In this document: positions 36,747 to 45,730 of the stretch, in pieces
How positions within the stretch are numbered: position 1 is the first letter of the stretch
Layout of the letters: each line of letters starts with the position of its first letter
Origin: Burkholderia sp. PAMC 26561
GTDB taxonomy: Bacteria > Pseudomonadota > Gammaproteobacteria > Burkholderiales > Burkholderiaceae
DNA length: 64,000 nt
Assembly: GCF_001557535.2 (NCBI RefSeq)
Contig: NZ_CP014315.1
Coordinates: 930,001 to 994,000 of the forward strand
Direction of reading: 5' to 3'
Made by a program: the position numbers and the translations under genes
The notes under the pieces: model-generated
The model's input: the letters and a program-made list of their open reading frames with translations, nothing else
Databases searched by the model: none
Told to the model about the DNA's origin: nothing

Positions 36747-39700
36747 ATGAACATCTCAAAGTTTTTTATCGACCGTCCGATCTTTGCGGGCGTGTTGTCG
36801 ATGATCATCCTGCTTGCCGGGGTGATCGCCATGTTCAACTTGCCGATCTCGGAGTATCCGGAGGTCGTGCCCCCGTCGGTGATCGTGAATGCGCAATATC
36901 CGGGCGCCAATCCGAAAGTGATCGCGGAGACGGTTGCGTCTCCGCTAGAGGAGCAGATCAATGGCGTCGAGGACATGCTGTACATGCAGTCGCAGGCGAA
37001 CAGCGACGGCAAGCTGACGCTGACGGTCACGTTCAAGCTCGGCGTGGACCCGGACAAGGCGCAGCAACTCGTGCAGAACCGGGTATCGCAAGCGCTTCCG
37101 CGGTTGCCTGAAGACGTGACCCGTCTTGGCGTGACGACGATCAAGTCGTCGCCCACCCTCACCATGGTCGTGCATTTGATCTCGCCGAACGATCGTTATG
37201 AAGGGACCTATCTTCGCAACTATGCGCTGATCAACGTCAAGGACCGGCTCGAGCGAATCCAGGGCGTGGGACAGGTCGACCTGTGGGGTGCCGGCGACTA
37301 TTCCATGCGCGTATGGCTCGACCCGTTGAAGGTCGCGCAACGCAACATGACCGCTACCGACGTGGTCAACGCCATCCGTGAGCAGAACGTGCAGGTCGCG
37401 GCAGGCGTGATCGGGTCGTCGCCGACTTTGCCCGGTGTTCCGCTGCAATTGAACGTCAATACGCAAGGGCGCTTGCAGACCGAAGCGGAGTTCCGCGACA
37501 TCGTGCTGAAGACATCGCCCGATGGCGCTGTCACGCACCTGCACGATGTTGCGCGCGTGGAGCTCGCAGCATCGGACTATGCGCGCCGTTCGCTGCTCAA
37601 CAACAAGTCCGCGGTCGCGTTGACGATCTTCCAGCAACCCGGGGCGAATTCGCTGCAGATTTCTGACGAGGTCCGCAAGACGATGAAGGAATTGCAGGTC
37701 GATATGCCGCCGGGCGTGAAGTACGACATCGTCTATGACCCGACGCAGTTCGTGCGGTCCAGTATCGATGCTGTAATTCATACGCTTCTGGAAGCCATCT
37801 CACTGGTTGTATTGGTGGTGATCGTGTTCCTGCAGACATGGCGTGCATCGATCATTCCTTTGCTTGCGGTTCCGGTTTCGATTGTCGGGACTTTCTCCTT
37901 GCTGCTTGCGTTCGGGTTCTCCATCAACGCGTTATCGCTGTTCGGAATGGTGCTTGCCATCGGCATTGTGGTGGACGATGCGATCGTGGTCGTCGAAAAC
38001 GTCGAGCGCAACATCTCTTCCGGGTTATCAGCGCGTGACGCCACGTATCAGGCAATGCAGGAGGTGAGCGGGCCGATCATCGCGATTGCGTTGACGCTTG
38101 TCGCGGTGTTTGTGCCGTTGGCTTTCATGTCGGGCCTGACGGGTCAGTTCTACAAACAGTTCGCGATGACCATCGCCATCTCCACGGTGATCTCGGCGTT
38201 CAACTCGCTGACGTTGTCACCGGCGCTCGCGGCACTCTTGCTCAAAGGCCACGACCAACCAAAGGATTGGCTCACGCGCGGCATGGACCGTGTGTTCGGC
38301 GGTTTCTTCCGCCTCTTCAACAAGGTGTTTCATCGCGGTTCGGAAAGCTATAGCAAGGGCGTGTCCACCATTGTCAATCGCAAGGCGCTGATTCTCGGCA
38401 TCTATGTGGTGTTGCTCGGCGGCGCGGTGCTCATGGGCAAGATCGTCCCCGGAGGGTTCGTACCCGCGCAGGACAAGCAATATCTGGTGGGTATCGTCCA
38501 GTTGCCTAACGGGGCATCGCTCGATCGCACGGAAGAGGTCGTGCGTGAGATGGGTGAGATCAGCAAGAACGTGCCGGGCGCAATCTCGGCCGTGCAATTC
38601 CCCGGCTTATCGATCAACGGCTTCACCAACTCGTCGAGCGCGGCCGTTATTTTCTTTGGCCTGACGCCGTTCGACGAACGCAAGTCCAGTTCGATCACGG
38701 CGGCCAATGTTGCTGCCGAACTCAACAAGCGCTTTTCGACCATCAAGGGCGCGTTCATTGCGGTATTTCCACCGCCGCCCGTGCTCGGGCTGGGAACGTT
38801 GGGCGGCTTCAAGTTGCAGATCGAGGATCATCAGGCATTGGGCTATTCCGCCTTGAACGACGCAACTCAGGCGTTCATCAAACGTGCGGCGCAAACGCCT
38901 GAACTCGGGCCTTCGTTCTCGAGCTATCAGATCAACGTGCCGCAACTCAATGTGGATCTGGATCGCGTGAAGGCGAAGCAACTGGGTGTATCGGTTACCG
39001 ATGTATTCAGCACGATGCAGGTCTACCTCGGTTCGTTCTACGTGAACGACTTCAACAAGTTCGGCCGCGTTTACCAGGTGCGGGTGCAAGCAGACGCGCC
39101 GTTCCGTTCCAGCGCTGAAGATATCGGCTTGCTCAAGACGCGCAACGCAAACGGCGAGATGGTGCCGCTGTCATCGCTCGTGAAGGTGACGCCGACATTC
39201 GGTCCGGACATGGTCGTGCGCTACAACGGCTACACCGCGGCCGATATCAACGGTGGTCCTGCACCAGGTTATTCATCGGGTCAGGCCCAGGCGGCCGTGG
39301 CGCGTATCGCCGCCGAAACCTTGCCGCGCGGTTTCAAGTTCGAATGGACCGACCTGACGTATCAGCAGGAGCTGGCCGGCAACGCGGCGCTGGTGGTGTT
39401 CCCGATCAGCGTGCTGCTCGTGTACCTCGTGCTCGCCGCGCTGTATGAGAGCCTGACCTTGCCGCTCGCGGTGATCCTGATCGTACCGATGAGCATTTTC
39501 TCCGCGTTGCTCGGGGTCTGGCTGACGCATGGCGACAACAACATCTTCACGCAGATCGGCCTGATGGTGCTGGTGGGCTTGTCGGCGAAAAATGCGATTC
39601 TGATCGTGGAGTTCGCAAGGGAGCTCGAAATGCAGGGGCGAACCATCATTGAAGCGGCCATCGAGGCGAGCCGTTTGCGGCTCAGGCCAATCCTGATGAC

Positions 39701-39941
39701 ATCGATTGCTTTCATCATGGGCGTGGTGCCGCTGGTGACTTCTTCAGGCGCAGGCTCCGAGATGCGCCGCGCGATGGGGATCGCCGTGTTCTTCGGCATG
39801 CTTGGCGTCACGCTGTTCGGGCTCTTGCTCACGCCCGTGTTCTACGTCGTGCTGCGCAAGCTCGCGGGCAACGAACACGTGGTGGACAAGCATGGCAAGC
39901 ATCCGCATATGCGCGGTATCGACGCTTCAGTGGAGGCCTGA
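36747..39941 (+). CDS. RND multidrug efflux pump, inner-membrane subunit (BpeF/CeoB/MexF-like)
   Basis: A 1064-residue HAE1-type RND transporter of normal length. It starts with MNISKFFIDRPIFAGVLSMI and has the twelve-helix architecture with two large periplasmic loops. The proton-relay motif GIVVDDAIVVVENVERN in TM4 supplies the paired Asp. The second half has SAKNAILIVEFARELEMQG. By gene order it is closest to BpeF/CeoB, which export chloramphenicol, trimethoprim, fluoroquinolones and salicylate in Burkholderia. Substrate range here is inference. It follows the adaptor gene by 32 bases. Confidence 0.93.
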   Translation: MNISKFFIDRPIFAGVLSMIILLAGVIAMFNLPISEYPEVVPPSVIVNAQYPGANPKVIAETVASPLEEQINGVEDMLYMQSQANSDGKLTLTVTFKLGVDPDKAQQLVQNRVSQALPRLPEDVTRLGVTTIKSSPTLTMVVHLISPNDRYEGTYLRNYALINVKDRLERIQGVGQVDLWGAGDYSMRVWLDPLKVAQRNMTATDVVNAIREQNVQVAAGVIGSSPTLPGVPLQLNVNTQGRLQTEAEFRDIVLKTSPDGAVTHLHDVARVELAASDYARRSLLNNKSAVALTIFQQPGANSLQISDEVRKTMKELQVDMPPGVKYDIVYDPTQFVRSSIDAVIHTLLEAISLVVLVVIVFLQTWRASIIPLLAVPVSIVGTFSLLLAFGFSINALSLFGMVLAIGIVVDDAIVVVENVERNISSGLSARDATYQAMQEVSGPIIAIALTLVAVFVPLAFMSGLTGQFYKQFAMTIAISTVISAFNSLTLSPALAALLLKGHDQPKDWLTRGMDRVFGGFFRLFNKVFHRGSESYSKGVSTIVNRKALILGIYVVLLGGAVLMGKIVPGGFVPAQDKQYLVGIVQLPNGASLDRTEEVVREMGEISKNVPGAISAVQFPGLSINGFTNSSSAAVIFFGLTPFDERKSSSITAANVAAELNKRFSTIKGAFIAVFPPPPVLGLGTLGGFKLQIEDHQALGYSALNDATQAFIKRAAQTPELGPSFSSYQINVPQLNVDLDRVKAKQLGVSVTDVFSTMQVYLGSFYVNDFNKFGRVYQVRVQADAPFRSSAEDIGLLKTRNANGEMVPLSSLVKVTPTFGPDMVVRYNGYTAADINGGPAPGYSSGQAQAAVARIAAETLPRGFKFEWTDLTYQQELAGNAALVVFPISVLLVYLVLAALYESLTLPLAVILIVPMSIFSALLGVWLTHGDNNIFTQIGLMVLVGLSAKNAILIVEFARELEMQGRTIIEAAIEASRLRLRPILMTSIAFIMGVVPLVTSSGAGSEMRRAMGIAVFFGMLGVTLFGLLLTPVFYVVLRKLAGNEHVVDKHGKHPHMRGIDASVEA

Positions 39942-39944
39942 GAA

Positions 39945-41426
39945 ATGACGACTGGAACCATGACGCTCTCGGGCTTGCTGGCGTCCCTGATGATTTTCGC
40001 CGGCTGCTCGCTTGCCCCCGTTTATGAAAAGCCGGATGTGAATGCGCCGGAGGCATTTAAGGAAACGCCCTTGAGTCCCGCCCAGTCTGGAACATGGAAG
40101 ACGGCGCAGCCGTCCGATCAGGTTGCACGCGGCCAATGGTGGAGCATCTTCGATGACGCCACGCTGAACGACCTGGAGCAGCAGGCATTCGATGCCAACC
40201 AGAACCTCAAGGCGGCGGTGGCGCGAGTCAGGGAGTCGCGCGCCATCCAGCAAACGGCGCGTGCCGGCTTGTTCCCGACCATAGATGCAGGCTTCGGTCC
40301 GACGCGCGAGAAAGTCACGCCGGCGTCGTTGCTGCAACCTGATGGTATCGACGTGCCGTCCCAGACCTTGTGGCGCGCGCAAGCGACCGCGTCTTATGAA
40401 GTGGATCTCTTCGGGCGTGTATCGGATTCGGTCAAGGCTGCAAGTGCGGACTCGCAGCAAAGCGAGGCGTTGCTGAGATCCGTGCAACTTGCTCTGCAAG
40501 CAGACGTGGCTCAGAACTACTTCAACTTGCGCGAGTTGGATTCGGAACTCGATGTCTACACGCGCACAGTTTCGCTGCGCGAACAGACGCTGGCGTTGGT
40601 GCAGCATCGCTTCAATGAGGGCGATATCAGCGAACTCGATGTGGCCCGCGCGAAGTCCGAACTTGCAACAGCCCGTTCCGATGCTATGACTGCCCAGCGC
40701 TTGCGTGCGTCGTCGGAGCATAGCCTGGCGGTCCTGCTCGGCAAAGCGCCGGCGCAGTTCTCGATGGCGGCGAATCCGCTCGTGCCGGTGCAGATTCGTG
40801 TGCCTCCTGGCTTGCCGTCCTCATTGCTGGAACGCAGGCCTGACATTGCAGCGGCGGAACGCGCGATGGCAGCAGCGAATGCGCGGATAGGCGTGGCGAA
40901 GTCGGCATATTTCCCATCGCTGACACTGACTGGCGCGGCAGGCGTGGAGTCGGCCACGCTGGGCGATCTCTTCAAGTGGTCGAGCCGAGCGTTTCTTTTA
41001 GGGCCGCTGGTCGGAACGGCGCTTACTGTACCGCTCTTCGATGGTGGGCGCCGCAAGGGCAACCTCGCGAACGCGCGCGCCGTATTCGAGGAAGACGCGG
41101 CGAATTATCGGCAGCACGTACTGGTTGCGTTCCAGGAAGTCGAAGACAACCTCTCCGACTTGCGGATTCTGGAGGATCAGACGCGAACGGAAGCGGAGGC
41201 GGTGAGTGCGTCGAACCGGGCTGCGAGTTTATCGAGGATGCAATACAAGGAGGGCGCAGTGAATTACCTCGATGTGATCGATGCCGAACGTACTGCGTTG
41301 CAATCTCAACGTGCTGCGGTGCAGCTCTCCGGCGTGCAGGCGGTAGCGACGGTGAACCTGATACGGGCGTTGGGCGGTGGCTGGGGTGACGCTCCCGCCG
41401 CAGACGCAAGCATTGCGCAGCGTTGA
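39945..41426 (+). CDS. Outer-membrane efflux lipoprotein (OprC/OpcM-like)
   Basis: A 493-residue outer-membrane factor of the NodT/TolC-like lipoprotein group. The signal peptide ends in a lipobox IFAGC with Cys-21 as lipidation site. Two OEP repeats follow (WWSIFDDATLNDLEQQAFDA and SLLERRPDIAAAERAMAAAN are landmarks). It starts 4 bases after the pump stop and completes the tripartite efflux system. Confidence 0.92.
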   Translation: MTTGTMTLSGLLASLMIFAGCSLAPVYEKPDVNAPEAFKETPLSPAQSGTWKTAQPSDQVARGQWWSIFDDATLNDLEQQAFDANQNLKAAVARVRESRAIQQTARAGLFPTIDAGFGPTREKVTPASLLQPDGIDVPSQTLWRAQATASYEVDLFGRVSDSVKAASADSQQSEALLRSVQLALQADVAQNYFNLRELDSELDVYTRTVSLREQTLALVQHRFNEGDISELDVARAKSELATARSDAMTAQRLRASSEHSLAVLLGKAPAQFSMAANPLVPVQIRVPPGLPSSLLERRPDIAAAERAMAAANARIGVAKSAYFPSLTLTGAAGVESATLGDLFKWSSRAFLLGPLVGTALTVPLFDGGRRKGNLANARAVFEEDAANYRQHVLVAFQEVEDNLSDLRILEDQTRTEAEAVSASNRAASLSRMQYKEGAVNYLDVIDAERTALQSQRAAVQLSGVQAVATVNLIRALGGGWGDAPAADASIAQR

Positions 41427-41435
41427 TCGCCAATT

Positions 41436-41464
41436 GCATGGCGGCCTGAATCGTGCCGCCATGC
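41436..41464. terminator. Hairpin between the efflux operon and the lactonase-like gene
   Basis: GCATGGCGGC at 41436-41445 pairs perfectly with GCCGCCATGC at 41455-41464 around a 9-base loop. It lies between two convergent stop codons. It lacks a U-run on either strand, so termination strength is uncertain. Confidence 0.5.
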
Positions 41465-41475
41465 CAAGGGATGAC

Positions 41476-42651
41476 TCAGGTGCCAGTCAGGCCCTGCAAA
41501 CTTATCTTCGATTGGGTGTTCGCCGGTTGCTCACCAAGCTTGGTGAGCGTCCCGTTCACGCCGATCGAATACGCAACGATCTTGTCGTCGCCGGCGTAGT
41601 CCTGATAAAGGAACTTGCCGTCCGGACTGACCCACGAATCGTTCGCGAAGCCGGATGTAGTCGATAACACCGGCGGTTCGCTCGCAGCCGATGCATTGGC
41701 CAATGAGAGCTTGCCATTGCCGTCGAGCGAGAACAACGAGATCGCTCCGCTGCCACTGCTTACGTAGACGAACTTGTTGTCAGGCGTTATTGCAATCCAG
41801 CAAGGCGCTGCCTGCCCTGTCACCGCGACAGGCCCGCTTAGCGGAGTAAAGCTGCCGCTGCTCGCGAATGAGTACGAACTGGCCGTGCCGCCCGCGGCGT
41901 CGCTCGTGGCGTACACGCCTGCCTGAGCGCCTTGACCAAAGACCCCTCCGAACGGCCCTACACCTACCGATGTTGAACTCACCACTTGTCCCAGTGTTCC
42001 GTCGGCGTTGATGGGGTAAGCCAGCAACGCATTGGCGGGCTGTACCGGCGTCAGTGTTTTCAGAAAGCCGTTCACAATAACAAACTTGCCGTCGGGGCTG
42101 ACGCTGACTTCGGTTGGAAGGGCGTCTTGCTGGACGACGGGGTAGGTTCCAATGGATGTCAGTTTGCCATCCGGTCCAACGCGATATGCGCCCAGCTCAT
42201 TCACGCCTTGCTGATGCGTGACGTAAAGCACATTGTTTGCAAAGGCGAGGGACGTCGGTCGGGTGCCGCCTGTCGGCGACACTGCGAGAAGCGTGAGCGT
42301 GCCCGACGTCTTGTCGATGGAAAATGTGCTCACGGTATTGTCGCCGGCGTTGGCAACGAAAAGCTGCGAGCCGTCTGTGCTGGTGATGACGCTATGGTTA
42401 CTCGTCAACGCATCGGGCGCCACGATGTTCCCCATGAAATAGTTGACGCCGTTCGTTCCTTTGCCTCCGGTGAGCACGGCGGGTTGTTTCGTCAACGTGC
42501 CATCGGCGTTGCGGATGAAATGCACGACCGCATTCGTGGAATCGTTCGTCTGTGCGAAAAGCTGCGACACGGCAGGCGCGGAATCATTGCCGCCGCCGCA
42601 GGCAGCGACGAGTGTCACAACACCGGTCGCCATTGTGAGTTTCTTGAACAC
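41476..42651 (-). CDS. Beta-propeller lipoprotein, 6-phosphogluconolactonase-like
   Basis: A 391-residue exported lipoprotein. The signal peptide ends VAAC with Cys-18 as the lipid-anchored residue. The rest consists of about seven repeated blades with motifs such as DGSQLFVANAGDNTVSTFSI, DGKFVIVNGF, DNKFVYVSSGSGAISLFSLD and DGKFLYQDYAGDDKIVAYSI. This is the lactonase-type seven-bladed propeller. The cytoplasmic enzyme YbhE/Pgl has the same fold, but a lipoprotein at the cell surface is unlikely to act in the pentose phosphate pathway. Function is unknown. Confidence 0.8.
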   Translation of the reverse strand: MFKKLTMATGVVTLVAACGGGNDSAPAVSQLFAQTNDSTNAVVHFIRNADGTLTKQPAVLTGGKGTNGVNYFMGNIVAPDALTSNHSVITSTDGSQLFVANAGDNTVSTFSIDKTSGTLTLLAVSPTGGTRPTSLAFANNVLYVTHQQGVNELGAYRVGPDGKLTSIGTYPVVQQDALPTEVSVSPDGKFVIVNGFLKTLTPVQPANALLAYPINADGTLGQVVSSTSVGVGPFGGVFGQGAQAGVYATSDAAGGTASSYSFASSGSFTPLSGPVAVTGQAAPCWIAITPDNKFVYVSSGSGAISLFSLDGNGKLSLANASAASEPPVLSTTSGFANDSWVSPDGKFLYQDYAGDDKIVAYSIGVNGTLTKLGEQPANTQSKISLQGLTGT

Positions 42652-42950
42652 GTGTACCCCTCCTTATCTGGTCAGTTGGATTTGCATCTGTGGTGGATCT
42701 GACCTTAGTTCGTCGTGTCCGTGAAGCTGGTTACAGCGGCGGCATATTTATCTGGCATCGCGCTGATGCGCCGCGCAATTGCTGTCCGTGCAAAGCTCCT
42801 TGAAAAGAATAGAATCGGCTCGCACGAAAATTTTCGCGTTGCTGTAACCGTTGAGCGCACTTGGTCGAACTAGCGAGTGCGCCCGTAGAACCGGACACGG
42901 GGCAGCCTGACAATCCTTTTACAGATGCCTTCCGAAAGCAGAGCGCAAAC

Positions 42951-43724
42951 ATGGATTTAAACTTCGAATGCACCATGTGCGGCAAATGCTGTCATGACCT
43001 CAAGCTGCCGCTAAGTGTCAGCGAAGCACTGGTCTGGCTTGAACGCGGTGATGACGTCCAGTTCCTGTGCGAAGCAGTTCCTTGGCCCGACGAACCGGCC
43101 GAGGACAATTTGCTCGCGCAACACAAACGCCGCAGGTCGTTTGCGGCATCGAGCGGCGCATTGCCAGTTCGCATTGTGGTCGTCATCGCAGCCGCATTCG
43201 AAGGTGCATGCCCGCATTTGCTGCCGAATCTGAGTTGCGGCGTGTACGAAGAACGGCCGAACGTCTGCCGTATTTATCCGGCCGAGGTGAATCCGTTTAT
43301 CGAACTGAACCCGCAACAGAAGGCGTGTCCGCCGGAAGCGTGGGCGCCAGACAAGCCCCTTCTGATGCGCGCGCACAGGATAGTGGATGTGCAGACTGCG
43401 GCTCTGATCGACAAATCGCGCACGGCCGATGCCGGCGATACCGGCACCAAGGCGCTTGCCTGCGCACATCTGGGAATCGATACCGCAGCACTCGCCAACG
43501 AAGGATTGACGATCTATTCGCCGCCGCGCGAGCAGTCGATTGCTGCGTTGAAGCTTGCGCGGAAGACGGGTGATGCAACTGTCTTCGTGCCCGATTGGAA
43601 AGTGGCATCGAACCGTCGGGAGACGGTGGAGACGCTGACGTCTATTGGAGCGTCAAGCGTGTTTTGCACCAAGCAAAATGGCGAGTCGTTTCAATATCTG
43701 GGTTTCTTTGCTGAGTCGACTTAA
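42951..43724 (+). CDS. YkgJ-family cysteine-cluster protein
   Basis: A 257-residue cytoplasmic protein of the YkgJ/CxxCxxCC family. The N-terminal CTMCGKCC motif (Cys-7, 10, 13, 14) is followed by GACPHLLPNLSCGVYEERP and VCRIYP, which supply further Cys. This pattern probably binds zinc or an Fe-S cluster. The family has no settled function. ATG 42951 is chosen since the conserved motif starts within seven residues of it; longer in-frame starts add unrelated residues. Confidence 0.82.
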   Translation: MDLNFECTMCGKCCHDLKLPLSVSEALVWLERGDDVQFLCEAVPWPDEPAEDNLLAQHKRRRSFAASSGALPVRIVVVIAAAFEGACPHLLPNLSCGVYEERPNVCRIYPAEVNPFIELNPQQKACPPEAWAPDKPLLMRAHRIVDVQTAALIDKSRTADAGDTGTKALACAHLGIDTAALANEGLTIYSPPREQSIAALKLARKTGDATVFVPDWKVASNRRETVETLTSIGASSVFCTKQNGESFQYLGFFAEST

Positions 43725-43733
43725 GCCAGATTA

Positions 43734-45248
43734 TCAAGCCTTGGCGCGTTTCCCCGTAAGTGGCGCCTCAAGGAATAACACGGCGCTGACGGCGCTTGCT
43801 AAGGCAAGAATGGCTGCAAGACTCACGACCACCCGATATCCCGCCACGAACGACTCATCGACTGCCCGTATGATCCGGGCGTTCGAACTGGTCGCCGCGG
43901 CAAGCAAGGGACGTTGTTCATCGACTTGATGACGCTCTGCTTGCGAAAGCCCTAATGGTCCAAGGCGTGAATCCAGGGAATGGTTGAAGGTCGCTGAGAG
44001 GATCAAACCAAACAGCGCAACCGCGATCAAACCGGCAACACGCGATACCGCATTGTTCACGCCGGATGCCACGCCGGATTGATTTTCCGGCGCCGCGTTC
44101 ATGACCGACGTGGTCAGCGGCGCAACGCAAATAGCCATCCCTAATCCGAGAATGACGAGAGGCGCAAAAAAAGTAGCCCAATACGATCCACCTATTCCAG
44201 GCCATGCAAGCGACCCGAATCCGAGTGCCACGATAAGTGACCCAATCGTCAAGGGGCCTTTAGATCCGTACCGTGCAATCAATCCCCCCGACCAGCGCGA
44301 AAGCAGGAAGATGATGAGGATCAGCGGCAATAGCGCCGCTCCAGCTTGTGTTGCCGAATAATGCTGTACCTGGATCAGATTGAGCGGAAGAAAATAGAGA
44401 ACGCCGCCCAGGCCCGCATACAGGAAAAGCGTGATCAGGTTCGCGCCGCTGAATGTTCGTGACTTGAACAGCGTCAGCGGCACCATCGGCGATGAGGAAC
44501 GCGCTTCGACCAGAACAAATCCCGCCAATGCAGCAACGCCCGCCAGGGCGGCGAAAGCCACGCTCTTTCCGCCGTTCACGCCTTCGATCAACGCATAGGT
44601 GACGCCGCCCAGACCTGCGCATGCGAGCAGTGCGCCGGGCCAGTCGAGCGCGCTGGAAATGAGCATGTTGCGGCTTTCGCGCACGTGCCGGATCGTCATC
44701 CATATGACGAGCGCCGCGAGCGGCACGTTGATGAAAAACACCGCGCGCCAGGAGATATGTTCGACGAGCCAACCGCCGAGAACGGGACCTATGGATGCTG
44801 TAATGGCCGTGAAGCCCGACCACGTTCCGATCGCACGCCCGCGTTGCTCAGCGGGATAGGCGGCGCTGATAAGCGAGAGACTTCCGGGAACGAGGAACGC
44901 GGCGCCAATGCCCTGTACGCCCCGCGCGAGTATCAACGCATTGACAGTCGAGACGAATCCACACCATGCAGAGCCGGTGGCGAACAACAACACGCCCAGC
45001 AGGAAGATTTTTCTTCGGCCGTAAATATCGCCCATGGAGCCGCCGACGAGCAGCAGGGACGACAAGGACAGCGCATACGCCTCGACAACCCATTGGAGAT
45101 TGCTCGAGCTTGCATGCAGGCCGCTCTGTAACGCGGGCAGCGCGACGTTCACGATCGTTCCATCGATGAACGCCATGCTCGACCCCAGGATCGCGACAAT
45201 GAGCACGGCCATGTTGCCGGCGGCGGGTGAAGCGTTTGCGGTGGCCAT
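43734..45248 (-). CDS. MFS transporter, DHA2 (EmrB/QacA) multidrug efflux family
   Basis: A 504-residue inner-membrane protein with about 14 transmembrane helices. TM1 contains SSMAFIDGTIVNVALPALQS, the DHA2 signature. GGSMGDIYGRRKIFLLG is motif A, and the antiporter motif C is ASIGPVLGGWL. Proton-linked drug export is likely. It is convergent with the Cys-cluster gene, 9 bases apart, and has no membrane-fusion partner nearby. It differs clearly in sequence from the other DHA2 pump at 21501. Confidence 0.9.
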   Translation of the reverse strand: MATANASPAAGNMAVLIVAILGSSMAFIDGTIVNVALPALQSGLHASSSNLQWVVEAYALSLSSLLLVGGSMGDIYGRRKIFLLGVLLFATGSAWCGFVSTVNALILARGVQGIGAAFLVPGSLSLISAAYPAEQRGRAIGTWSGFTAITASIGPVLGGWLVEHISWRAVFFINVPLAALVIWMTIRHVRESRNMLISSALDWPGALLACAGLGGVTYALIEGVNGGKSVAFAALAGVAALAGFVLVEARSSSPMVPLTLFKSRTFSGANLITLFLYAGLGGVLYFLPLNLIQVQHYSATQAGAALLPLILIIFLLSRWSGGLIARYGSKGPLTIGSLIVALGFGSLAWPGIGGSYWATFFAPLVILGLGMAICVAPLTTSVMNAAPENQSGVASGVNNAVSRVAGLIAVALFGLILSATFNHSLDSRLGPLGLSQAERHQVDEQRPLLAAATSSNARIIRAVDESFVAGYRVVVSLAAILALASAVSAVLFLEAPLTGKRAKA

Positions 45249-45730
45249 CGGCTTGCCTCGGGTTCTAGGTTGAACGCGTCGGCGCCCACGAGGAAGCCAT
45301 ACCGGTCGTGGCGATTATATTTTTATTTGCGTCGGTGCGCTGCGGCCGTCATGTCGGCTCTGACTGCGCGCAGGAACTGCTGGGTTCGTTTGTTTTGCCT
45401 TGCGGCGAAGAACGCCTGCGGCGACGCCTGTTCGATGTTCAGGAAAAACTCGTCGCAACCTGCTGAAGAACAGAAAAAACACCAGGCGTAAGTCGCGCAG
45501 TCAAAAAAGTCATATTGCGGAGGCGGTGACAATGATTGCAGTTCATTGCATTCAGGAGCGTCGCAGAGGGTTGACTTTGCGAGGGTCTCGGTCAATGGGT
45601 TCCAGGTATGGGTGCGCCGCGTTGTTGCTCTTTAGGGCGCGAGAGCCCAGAAGCAGCAATCCCGCAATAACCGAAACAACCAGACTCAAATTCCCAACTC
45701 ACAACCCAATCAACAGAAAAGGATCATCCA
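45249..45730. other. Intergenic region upstream of the aminotransferase gene
   Basis: About 480 bases separate the divergent MFS and aminotransferase genes. Two overlapping antisense frames of 70-90 codons exist (for example minus 45323-45595), neither with recognisable similarity or a convincing ribosome binding site. The last 70 bases before 45731 are rich in A and C and unstructured, followed by AAAAGG, typical of an efficiently translated leader. Confidence 0.45.
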
